DNA of 64,000 nt, taken from positions 3,472,001-3,536,000 of the forward strand of contig OZ254082.1 in the NCBI GenBank assembly GCA_965267535.1, read 5' to 3'. Source of the DNA: CAXBNB01 sp965267535 (GTDB taxonomy: Bacteria > Bacteroidota > Bacteroidia > Cytophagales > Cyclobacteriaceae). The notes under the pieces are model-generated. The model searched no databases and was not told the origin of the DNA. It saw only the letters and a list, made by a program, of their open reading frames with translations. The stretch's first letter is position 1. Every line of letters begins with the position of its first letter. Position numbers and translations under genes: made by a program. Shown one piece after another: positions 46,291 to 54,151 of this stretch.

Positions 46291-47964
46291 TTATTTCCAA
46301 CCCGTGTTTTGTTCCAAATTGGAATTCAATTGTATCTGATCCAGAGGTAAAGGAAACAAGTACTGCCTTGGGGCAAATTTTCTACTTTGACCGGGATCTG
46401 CTACAATAAAGCCATCTGCATCCACCTCTATATCTACTCCTGGAGTAAGCCCATCGTTTGGAGGTGTGGTTTCAAACTCTGAGCCTACATACTTCACTCC
46501 TTTTAAGTCTATCGGCAAAGCATTTTCTGCTTCCTTCCACCTTCTTAGGTCGTTTAGCCTAAACCCTTCAAAGGCTAGTTCGACTGTCCTTTCCCTTCTG
46601 ATTTCTGTTAGCATATCCAACCCATAATCTGATACCAGATTGTTTGTAAGATGAGTAATTCCGACCCTGTCTCTCAGTTTGTTGATGGTTCTGTTCAGGT
46701 CGGTATCAGAAATACTACCGTCCCTTTCATACAAGGCCTCTGCCAGATTGAGTAATACTTCTCCGTATCGATACTCTAAAAAATCGTAGAAGCATTGTCC
46801 AAGTTGTGAGGTGATATTATCAGAAACAAACTTGTATGTTCGATAACCGCTTTTAGTAGGTCCATTGTTTCCACCTCCTATTTGAGGAATAATTACTTCG
46901 TCAGCTCCCAGGTTATTAAATGTGGTTCCTGGTACAAACACAGTCTGGGACAGTCTGGGATCACGATTTTCAAACTCTGAATCCATCTCATCATACCCTT
47001 GGAAAGATGTAGATTTATCTATAGGCAGACCATCAGTACAAACATACAGGTCTACCAAATTTTTGGTAGGCGAGTTAAAAGCTGTGAGCATCCATCGGGT
47101 AGTGTTATGAAACGCATTCAAATTGACATTGTACCTCCTTCCAAGTATGCTCTCACTACTGTTTACCCCCGGTTCTAGAAACAGGTTACGATAACTCTCT
47201 AGCCCCATACCATCATACAGATCATATTCTGCCGATGCTATTAGTTGCTCAGCTGCATCTATTGCCTCTGTTAAATACTGGTTTGCATTAAGACCTCCCA
47301 AGTGATACTTTGACCATGTCCCTTCAAAGAGTGCAATTCTAGATTTCAATGCCAATGCCGCACCTTTGGTTACTCTTCCTTTTTCGTTGGCTGATAACTC
47401 ACTCTCCAGAGGTAAATTGTCAACAGCCCAATCCAGGTCATCCAGTGCAACAGCTACCACATCGGCTCTTGGTGATCTGGGTGCATCAAGCTCTTCAGAA
47501 TCCAGATCAAGGACCCTAGTGATGAGGGGCACATCCCCAAAAGTGCTAACAAGACTGAAATATGCCCTGGCCCGGAAAAACCTAGCCTCACCTGCATATC
47601 GAGCTGCCTCATCCTGAAGGTCTGTCGCTTTTTCATAATTTTCAAGCAATCGGTTCGTCGCTCTTATCATTGAATAATTACCATTCCATGTTCCAGAAGA
47701 TTGCGGAACTACCAAATTACCTGCGCTTATATCATTTGGCCCTGCACCTACTGCAATATCAGAATCCTGGTCCAAACCGCCATTGCCATGGCTGGATAAA
47801 CTGAAGTAAAATGAATTTGCTGCTTTCTCAAAATCAGAAGAAACCTTCCAGAAGGAGCCATCCGAAATGGTAGAAGGAGGAACTAGATCCAGGTCCTGGG
47901 AGCAGCCTGTTATAATCGCTGTAAATAACAGAAGTGAAAATATTTTATTTATATTAGTTTTCAT
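46291..47964 (-). CDS. SusD/RagB-family lipoprotein, locus E
   Basis: About 557 residues; lipobox IITGC then SQDLDLVPPSTISDGSFW. ATG 47964 gives a normal 21-residue signal; an ATG at 47976, directly after the susC stop, is also open. TPR-like helices (RVTKGAALALKSRIALFEGTW within two motifs) and C-terminal signature (VLLNLAEALYERD, IRRERTVELAFEGFRLNDLRRW). Binds glycan for the SusC encoded immediately upstream. Confidence 0.94.
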   Translation of the reverse strand: MKTNINKIFSLLLFTAIITGCSQDLDLVPPSTISDGSFWKVSSDFEKAANSFYFSLSSHGNGGLDQDSDIAVGAGPNDISAGNLVVPQSSGTWNGNYSMIRATNRLLENYEKATDLQDEAARYAGEARFFRARAYFSLVSTFGDVPLITRVLDLDSEELDAPRSPRADVVAVALDDLDWAVDNLPLESELSANEKGRVTKGAALALKSRIALFEGTWSKYHLGGLNANQYLTEAIDAAEQLIASAEYDLYDGMGLESYRNLFLEPGVNSSESILGRRYNVNLNAFHNTTRWMLTAFNSPTKNLVDLYVCTDGLPIDKSTSFQGYDEMDSEFENRDPRLSQTVFVPGTTFNNLGADEVIIPQIGGGNNGPTKSGYRTYKFVSDNITSQLGQCFYDFLEYRYGEVLLNLAEALYERDGSISDTDLNRTINKLRDRVGITHLTNNLVSDYGLDMLTEIRRERTVELAFEGFRLNDLRRWKEAENALPIDLKGVKYVGSEFETTPPNDGLTPGVDIEVDADGFIVADPGQSRKFAPRQYLFPLPLDQIQLNSNLEQNTGWK

Positions 47965-47976
47965 GATCGGTTTCAT

Positions 47977-50900
47977 TTAGAAGTTAACATTCAGGCCAAC
48001 GGAGTACCTTTTCGTAAATGGGTAAAAATTTGCTGACCCATTTGTATTTTCCGGATCATATCCCCCATCTACAGATGAGAGCGTAAACAAATCCTCTCCA
48101 CTGAAAAACAACCTTACCTTTTCAATTCCTAAATTCTGCAGTAAACTCTCGGGTAGTGTGTAGCCCAAGGTAATGTTTTTCACTCTCAGATAAGCCCCAT
48201 TGATTTTGGTATTGGCCGATGTTTGGTAGTTCCAATACCGTTGAGTTCCTGTAGTTAATCTGGGGTACTTAGCCCCAGTGTTTTCAGGAGACCATGTATC
48301 GCCATAAAACCTCCTGAGCGGTTGCCACCATGGCTGCTCAAATGGCAACCTCCACTGATCGGTATAATAAATGGTACGTTGAGCTACTCCCTGAACAAAT
48401 ATTCCCAGGTCAAAACCTTTATAACTTACATTTGTATTCAACGCATAAGAGTATCTAGGGGAATTGTCTCCATAGGTTACTATGTCTGCATCGTTACCCT
48501 CTTCATCTACAATAGAGATCCTACCATCATTGTTCAGGTCTTTGTATTTTGCATCGCCTATACCCAAATTTGATGGCACGCCTTCCAATTGTTTATATTC
48601 ATCGAGCTCGTCCTGCGATTCAATTACCCCATCATACACATAGCCAAAATAAGTATTCAGTGCATAACCTTCCCTTGAAAAATTATTGCCAAGGTTTACC
48701 TGATCCCTGCCATTTAGATTTATCAGTTTGTTTTGATTATCACTCAAAATACCTGTAATAGAGTAGGACAAGCCTGAATCTGTATTGTCAGCCCAGGTCA
48801 GGCTCAGCTCAAACCCTTCAGTTTTTAACGATCCAATATTTTGGGCAGGGGGTACTCCTCCTAAAACTGATGGTAGGTTGACACCAAGCAACATATTGTT
48901 ATTCTCTTTCTGAAACCAATCAAAAGACCCTGATAATTTAGCATCCAAAATAGCAAAATCCAGACCTATATTGGTTGTTTTTAGGTTTTCCCAGGTTCGA
49001 CTTTGAGAAACGATAGCACGCTCACTGGCACTTTGGGATTGCACACCGTCTCCAAAAGGGTAAGCCCCTCCAAAGTTTATTAAAGCTATGTAGTCATACA
49101 AGTTTCCTGAATTCAGGTTTTGGTTACCCGTAGTTCCCCGAGAAAGACGAACTTTCAAATTGTCAAACACATTTAAATCCTGAATAAAAGTCTCCTCTGA
49201 AGCTCTCCATGCCAGGGAATATCCGGCAAAATTGCCCCATCTTTTGGCTGGTGCAAATACTGAAGTACCGTCTCTCCTATAGTTGAGTTCGACAATGTAC
49301 CTGGAATCGTAAACGTAAGTAGCTCTTCCAAACAATGAACGAATGGTCCAATCTGATGCTCCTGCATCGTTGAACTGTTCGTTGGCATCTCCCAAATTCA
49401 ACGTGAAAAGTTCGGTTTGGGTAAAGTCATACCGCCATGCAGAAAAATAATCATTTTGGTTTTGTTCATGACTAGCTCCTACCGTTACGGTAATCTCGTG
49501 GGCGTCTCCAACTGTTGTATTATAATCTATATACCCTGTAAGGTTAAGGTAATTGCGTTCATTAAATCCTTTTGACGCACTATTCCGATTTACAGCAAAG
49601 CCTTCAGCCACGTCGTTGTAAGAAAATCGTGGAACACGGTTTATGTAACTATCGGTGGTGCCCAAAGCCCGGTCTGCGGCTACCTGTCCATTAAGACTTA
49701 GGCCTTCCAGAATTTGATAAGATCCCGTAATATTACCCCTAATTACCTCATTAATCGACGTACTTTTACCTATCTCTTTGTCCAGCGCCTGCCTTGGGTT
49801 CCCAAACCCCCACTGGGTGGCATATTGGCCAGACTCGGTTCTTTCCGGCAACCAAATAAATATCCTGTTGAGCAAGTCTAAAGCGGTTGCAGCACCAATT
49901 GATGGACTTTCTGATTTTTGATTTACATAACTCAGGCGAGTGTCCACTTTTAGTTTATCCGAAATGTCAAATCCATAGTTCAATCGCACATTCATCCTCT
50001 TAGAATTATCATATGCATTGCTAAAAATACCTTCAGTATCCTGATACCCTAAAGAAACATTATAACGGGAAGCATTGGATCCTCCGGAAACATTAAGATT
50101 GTGATATTGCTGAGTACCATTATCAAAAACACGGCTGTTCCATCTGGCATCTTCGTAAAAAAGGTACGCTGTACCTCCTATGTGATCAGGTTCAGCTCCT
50201 GCATCTATTTTGGCAAGAACATCTTCCAGTGTGTTGTTTCCAATATTGGTATTGAAAAATTGCGGGCTGGCACCTGCATTGTTTTTTGCTTCCCAGTCCA
50301 TTTCCACCCACTCGCGAAGATTCACTCTGTCCAGCAGGTTAGCTACTTTATTTACACTATAATTGGCAGAATAGTTCACCTTTATTGGTTGTCCATTCTT
50401 ACCACTTTTAGTTGTTATTAAGATTACTCCTCCTGCTGCGCGTGCTCCATAAATTGCCGCAGAAGCATCTTTGAGCACTGAAACAGTTTCGATATCATTG
50501 GGGTTGAGTAAATTCATATCACCTTCTACTCCATCTATGAGTACAAGTGGTGAATTGCCACTGTTTAGCGATGATAAACCTCTGATATTTAAATTATACC
50601 CTTCATTTCCCGGTTGCCCACTGTTACGGGTGATGGTTAATCCGGGTACAGTCCCCTGCAGACCATTCAATGTATTGGTTATAGGCCTTTCCTGCAATAC
50701 TTCACCCGAAATTTGGCCAACTGCACCTGCCACTGTTTTTCGATCCTGAATACCATACCCTACAACCACGACCTCACCCAATTGTGCAGCATCGGGCTCC
50801 ATTTGGATGTCTATGGTTCTTCTTCCTGATATAGACACTTCCTGTGAAATGTACCCAACAAAAGAAACAACCAATATTGCGTTCTCGGAAACATTTAACT

Positions 50901-51426
50901 TATAATTTCCTTGCAGGTCACTAACTGTTCCGTTAGTTACACCCTTTATGACTATTGATGCCCCAGGGAGACCCTGTCCATTTTCGTCCAAAACTTTTCC
51001 AGAGATTTCAACTTCATTGATCATCTTTATTCGCTCAAAGTTGTTTACTATCTCTCTGTTTTGAATACGGGATACAGAAATAGCATGATTCACCTGCCTG
51101 AACTTCAGGTTTGATTGTCTGGAAATATCCATGAGAATATCATAAACCGACCAGGTCTGACCCGAGTTTAAATTGACACGGACTTTCTGGTCCAGGTCTT
51201 TTTTTAAATAGGACAATTCCAATTTGGAATTTCTTTCAATAAGATCAAAAGCTTCCTCAATCGTAAGCCCATTAACATTCTGATTAATAACAACCTCACT
51301 AACCTTCTTGTACTGAGCAATGCCATTATGGGCATACAGTACACTCATAAACAATACTTGGCAAACTAGTCCGTATGTAGATAGTTTTATGGTCATTATC
51401 AATAACCTAAGTAATTTTAATTTCAT
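47977..51426 (-). CDS. SusC/RagA-family TonB-linked outer membrane transducer, locus E
   Basis: 1149 residues. Signal peptide to about residue 37, STN domain (IEEAFDLIERNSKLELSYL), CarboxypepD_reg-like domain (LPGASIVIKGVTNGTVSDL), linker GEVVVVGYG, plug (VSVLKDASAAIYGARAAGG) and barrel to KRYSVGLNVNF. As in loci A-D the STN domain points to signal transduction. ATG 51426 is preceded by AGTAAAGATA. This is the only susC of the window that sits in an operon with clear hydrolase genes. Confidence 0.96.
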   Translation of the reverse strand: MKLKLLRLLIMTIKLSTYGLVCQVLFMSVLYAHNGIAQYKKVSEVVINQNVNGLTIEEAFDLIERNSKLELSYLKKDLDQKVRVNLNSGQTWSVYDILMDISRQSNLKFRQVNHAISVSRIQNREIVNNFERIKMINEVEISGKVLDENGQGLPGASIVIKGVTNGTVSDLQGNYKLNVSENAILVVSFVGYISQEVSISGRRTIDIQMEPDAAQLGEVVVVGYGIQDRKTVAGAVGQISGEVLQERPITNTLNGLQGTVPGLTITRNSGQPGNEGYNLNIRGLSSLNSGNSPLVLIDGVEGDMNLLNPNDIETVSVLKDASAAIYGARAAGGVILITTKSGKNGQPIKVNYSANYSVNKVANLLDRVNLREWVEMDWEAKNNAGASPQFFNTNIGNNTLEDVLAKIDAGAEPDHIGGTAYLFYEDARWNSRVFDNGTQQYHNLNVSGGSNASRYNVSLGYQDTEGIFSNAYDNSKRMNVRLNYGFDISDKLKVDTRLSYVNQKSESPSIGAATALDLLNRIFIWLPERTESGQYATQWGFGNPRQALDKEIGKSTSINEVIRGNITGSYQILEGLSLNGQVAADRALGTTDSYINRVPRFSYNDVAEGFAVNRNSASKGFNERNYLNLTGYIDYNTTVGDAHEITVTVGASHEQNQNDYFSAWRYDFTQTELFTLNLGDANEQFNDAGASDWTIRSLFGRATYVYDSRYIVELNYRRDGTSVFAPAKRWGNFAGYSLAWRASEETFIQDLNVFDNLKVRLSRGTTGNQNLNSGNLYDYIALINFGGAYPFGDGVQSQSASERAIVSQSRTWENLKTTNIGLDFAILDAKLSGSFDWFQKENNNMLLGVNLPSVLGGVPPAQNIGSLKTEGFELSLTWADNTDSGLSYSITGILSDNQNKLINLNGRDQVNLGNNFSREGYALNTYFGYVYDGVIESQDELDEYKQLEGVPSNLGIGDAKYKDLNNDGRISIVDEEGNDADIVTYGDNSPRYSYALNTNVSYKGFDLGIFVQGVAQRTIYYTDQWRLPFEQPWWQPLRRFYGDTWSPENTGAKYPRLTTGTQRYWNYQTSANTKINGAYLRVKNITLGYTLPESLLQNLGIEKVRLFFSGEDLFTLSSVDGGYDPENTNGSANFYPFTKRYSVGLNVNF

Positions 51427-51514
51427 TATCTTTACTTTTTGTGAAACGTAAGTTTTGCAATACTTTTTCTGGATTGTAATTTTAGACGATTAGGTATCCA
51501 GAGAAGAATTTATG

Positions 51515-51537
51515 CCTCGGGTGCCTTGCATCCGGGG
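51515..51537. promoter_or_regulatory. Stem-loop in fecR-susC junction, locus E
   Basis: CCTCGGGTGC (51515-51524) pairs with GCATCCGGGG (51528-51537) through two G-U type positions, 3-nt loop, with a T-rich run following on the plus strand. 88 nt from the susC ATG, farther than in B-D. Confidence 0.5.
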
Positions 51538-51573
51538 TTGTATTTTTTTGTGTTTTATATTTTCATAGATTAT

Positions 51574-52608
51574 TTAAAATTTAATCGTTACAACTTTATT
51601 TTCAATTGTGTACTCAAATCCCATTGAGTCACTCATAATGTTCAATACATGATCTAGTGATTGATTGGTGTATTTTCCAGTTACTTTCAATTGTTGCTTT
51701 TCCTTCAATGATAAGTTTTGAATGTTGATATCAACATCGTACCATTCCTCAAGTGAAGAGACCATATCATCAAATTTGGTATCATCAAAATATATTGTAC
51801 CATCTTTCCAGGACAATTCCTTTTCAACATCGAACTCACGTACTTTCAATTCCCATTCTTCAGAGATTGCTTGTTGTCCCGGCTCCAGAACGACCTTTTG
51901 CTTATCGGCTTTTCTGAACACTTCAACTTTTCCCGAATTCAGCGACACCTTGACTGGATTGTTTACAAATGCTTTTATATTGAACGACGTACCTAAAGCA
52001 GTGGTAGTCACACCTCCTGAAGTTACTCTAAAAGGACGTTTAGCGTCTTTGGTAACTTCAAAATAGGCCTCTCCTTTTAATTCAACCATTCTGGCTGTAT
52101 CTGAAAAACTACGGTCAAACGAGATAGAACTTGACGTATTCAACCACACCAGAGTCCCATCAGGAAGTTTTATTTGAGACTTCACGCCCCTGGGGTTCTC
52201 TTTGGATACATGAGTCACAACGGTTTGTTCTGTTTGTTTATGAAAAGTAAAGTAGTAGAGACCTAATGTCATAACGATCAAAATAGAAGCCGCCACAGAT
52301 AGATACTTCGGTATTCTCTTTTTGCTTAATACGTATGTAAAAGCATCCTCATTCTTGGATTTCCCATGACTATGGAAATTCAAAGCTTCCCTGGCTTGCT
52401 GCTGGCTGACCAACAAATGACTGGTCTTTATCTTTTCTAAAACCAATTCCTGTTTTTTCTGTACTTCATCAGATCTTAGGTTCCAGCTCCCAACAATATT
52501 TTCAAAAACTTGTCGGTTCATTGAATCTTTTTCCAACCATGATTTAAGTTCTGCCGATTCTTGTTGAGTAAGAGTGTTCCTAAGGTATTTTAAGATAAGG
52601 TATTCCAT
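51574..52608 (-). CDS. FecR-family anti-sigma factor with DUF4974, locus E
   Basis: 344 residues. Cytoplasmic N-terminus (MEYLILKYLRNTLTQQES), membrane segment near residues 103-120 (LSVAASILIVMTLGLYYF), FecR domain (GVKSQIKLPDGTLVWLN; ALGTSFNIKAF) and DUF4974 (SWKDGTIYFDDTKF, EWYDVDINIQ, LDHVLNIMSD). Controls the sigma of 52862-53443 in response to the locus E transducer, by family knowledge. Confidence 0.95.
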   Translation of the reverse strand: MEYLILKYLRNTLTQQESAELKSWLEKDSMNRQVFENIVGSWNLRSDEVQKKQELVLEKIKTSHLLVSQQQAREALNFHSHGKSKNEDAFTYVLSKKRIPKYLSVAASILIVMTLGLYYFTFHKQTEQTVVTHVSKENPRGVKSQIKLPDGTLVWLNTSSSISFDRSFSDTARMVELKGEAYFEVTKDAKRPFRVTSGGVTTTALGTSFNIKAFVNNPVKVSLNSGKVEVFRKADKQKVVLEPGQQAISEEWELKVREFDVEKELSWKDGTIYFDDTKFDDMVSSLEEWYDVDINIQNLSLKEKQQLKVTGKYTNQSLDHVLNIMSDSMGFEYTIENKVVTIKF

Positions 52609-52786
52609 ATATGTGCTATCGCTTCATATAAAAGAGTAATTCAACCCCTTATTTACGTACCATCATCTTAAAAATTTACATTTTCATATCAAAACACCTT
52701 ATTTTTTGTCAAAAAATTAAAAAAACACATCACATTAAGAAATATTCATAATATTAAAACTGTAAGGATTAATGAGGAAGTCTAAC

Positions 52787-52819
52787 AAATAAACAGCAAA
52801 ATCTTTTTGTTGTTTATTT
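52787..52819. terminator. Hairpin between sigma and fecR, locus E
   Basis: AAATAAACA (52787-52795) pairs with TGTTTATTT (52811-52819) and continues inward through five more A-T/G-C pairs after one mismatch, leaving a 3-nt loop. A/T-rich; probably a weak terminator behind sigma. Confidence 0.45.
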
Positions 52820-52861
52820 ATGGGCAATATGTAAAACCCAGACAACTAAAGTTCAATTAAG

Positions 52862-53443
52862 TTAAACCAAAAGCATTCGTATTTTGCTGATAAACCGATA
52901 AGTTCCATCCGATTTTTCCAGATACTTTTTGAGTCCATCTTTGAGTGTTTTGATCACTATCTGCAAATGCTTCTCTACAGTCCTTTGCGAAACACCAAGT
53001 TCTTCTGCTATTTTTTTTGAGGGGTAACCTTGGTTTTTAGCCATGTCGAAAACCAAGCGCCTGTGTGGCGACAGGTCTGCCATCATTTGCGAAATCAGCT
53101 GCTCAAGTTCTTTACCCATCAACAAGTTTTCAGGATTAATAATGTCAGAAATTTGGAGCGCTTCATCCTGATCAGAATAAGAAAACCAATTGGATTTTAC
53201 TGACACCTTCTTAACAGCCAAATTCCTTACTGAAACCTGCAAATAAGCTCCTATATTCTTGATTTCTAAGCATTCGGATCCTTTTTTCCACAATCCAAAA
53301 AAAACCTCTGATACTACATCTTCAGCTGCCTGTTTATCTTTTGTAATGGAATAAGAATATCTATAAAGCCGTTCAAAGTTTGCCTCATATGTTTTTTCAA
53401 ACCAGCTGGCAAACTCTTTGTCAACATCACTTTTTGACGGCAT
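52862..53443 (-). CDS. ECF RNA polymerase sigma factor, locus E
   Basis: 193 residues. Region 2: KQAAEDVVSEVFFGLWKKG; region 4: SKKIAEELGVSQRTVEKHLQ. Regulatory gene of the island, upstream of its fecR by 253 bp. Preceded by an 8-bp perfect hairpin at 53473-53492 and a TACCTTTG box at 53505-53512. Confidence 0.93.
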   Translation of the reverse strand: MPSKSDVDKEFASWFEKTYEANFERLYRYSYSITKDKQAAEDVVSEVFFGLWKKGSECLEIKNIGAYLQVSVRNLAVKKVSVKSNWFSYSDQDEALQISDIINPENLLMGKELEQLISQMMADLSPHRRLVFDMAKNQGYPSKKIAEELGVSQRTVEKHLQIVIKTLKDGLKKYLEKSDGTYRFISKIRMLLV

Positions 53444-53472
53444 AATACACGTTAGAGGTTTTCAAATCATTT

Positions 53473-53492
53473 CCTATTGACATATCAATAGG
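53473..53492. promoter_or_regulatory. Palindromic stem-loop in the locus E sigma leader
   Basis: CCTATTGA/TCAATAGG, 8 bp perfect with a 4-nt centre, 30 bp before the sigma ATG. Could be an operator or a leader hairpin. Confidence 0.45.
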
Positions 53493-53496
53493 ACAA

Positions 53497-53787
53497 TTAC
53501 TTCTCAAAGGTAGCCATATAATTTTTATTTTTTGGCAAGCGTATACTTTGACAATTTCCGCTTAGCGCCAATAACCTTTTTCGGCCATTCACAGTCACCG
53601 GGTTAATACAATTATGGGTTTCTGATTTGAATATTCTGACTTTAGAAGATTCCTTTAACATTTCTATTATCAAAAAAATCTTTTCGTCATCCATCCTAAT
53701 TACGAGAAAGCTATAACGGTTCATGGATTCCATTTTCTTTTTTAGCTCCAAAGCTTGTTTTTTCTTTACTTTCAGAGCAGAAAACAT
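53497..53787 (-). CDS. Small hypothetical protein at the right end of the island (weak LytTR-like pattern)
   Basis: 96 residues starting MFSALKVKKKQALELKKK. I do not recognise it with confidence. The C-terminal half (SETHNCINPVTV, then SIRLPKNKNYMATF) is spaced like the end of a LytTR DNA-binding domain (HxSxxxNP, then IxLPxSxxY), but the first half of such a domain is missing or unrecognisable. If real, it could be a regulator or a broken one. It lies between sigma E and repeat copy 2, right where an island boundary gene would be. Confidence 0.35.
   Translation of the reverse strand: MFSALKVKKKQALELKKKMESMNRYSFLVIRMDDEKIFLIIEMLKESSKVRIFKSETHNCINPVTVNGRKRLLALSGNCQSIRLPKNKNYMATFEK
53505..53512 (-). 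promoter_or_regulatory. -7-like box TACCTTTG before the locus E sigma
   Basis: Minus-strand match to TAnnTTTG about 62 bp upstream of ATG 53443. It overlaps the last codons of the small ORF at 53497-53787, so one of the two may be fortuitous. Confidence 0.35.
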
Positions 53788-53832
53788 GTCAGTTCAATAA
53801 TCTTAATACTAAATCCATATATACCTACTTAA

Positions 53833-54056
53833 AATGTAGCTCCGACTTTGATATAGCAGAACCACTTACTGAAAGTATATTGATGGGTAACCTGGCATTG
53901 AGAAGCTTAGACATACGCAAACAAAAAGCAGACGGTAAGGGATTTGATTACCCAGGCAGATACATCAAGCTAATGTGGGATGGTGACAACATGAAAATCA
54001 CCAACTTCGATGAGGCTAATCAGTTTGTAAAACGAGATTACCGTACAGGCTGGTAA
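53833..54056 (+). pseudogene. 3' fragment of the Gfo/Idh/MocA oxidoreductase gene
   Basis: The last 74 codons of the gene at 38631-40067 without a start, ending in the same TAA. Six substitutions relative to the intact gene: Gly to Glu, Phe to Leu and four silent. It is the right-hand truncated partner of the island repeats. Confidence 0.92.
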
Positions 54057-54093
54057 CAGAGCACTAACTTACAGTTTTACTGTACTCATACAA

Positions 54094-54134
54094 CATAAAA
54101 AAACACCAGATTATTCTTCTGGTGTTTTTTTATG
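54094..54134. terminator. Bidirectional terminator, repeat copy 2
   Basis: Arms 54094-54110 and 54118-54134 are identical to those of copy 1; the loop TTATTCT is the reverse complement of the copy 1 loop. Ends the receptor transcript on the minus strand. Confidence 0.88.
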
Positions 54135-54151
54135 TGACAATGATTGCTCGA

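Larger units (their letters stand above)
40197..53832. mobile_element. Locus E island: 13.6-kb SusCD/hydrolase locus between direct repeats
   Basis: The segment between the two direct repeats contains one complete regulated SusCD locus with three secreted enzymes and a small unidentified gene, and no integrase, transposase or conjugation gene. The unit of insertion (segment plus one repeat) is 13,989 bp. Structure as expected if a circular molecule recombined through a homologous stretch of the oxidoreductase/receptor 3' ends; mechanism inferred. Confidence 0.75.
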
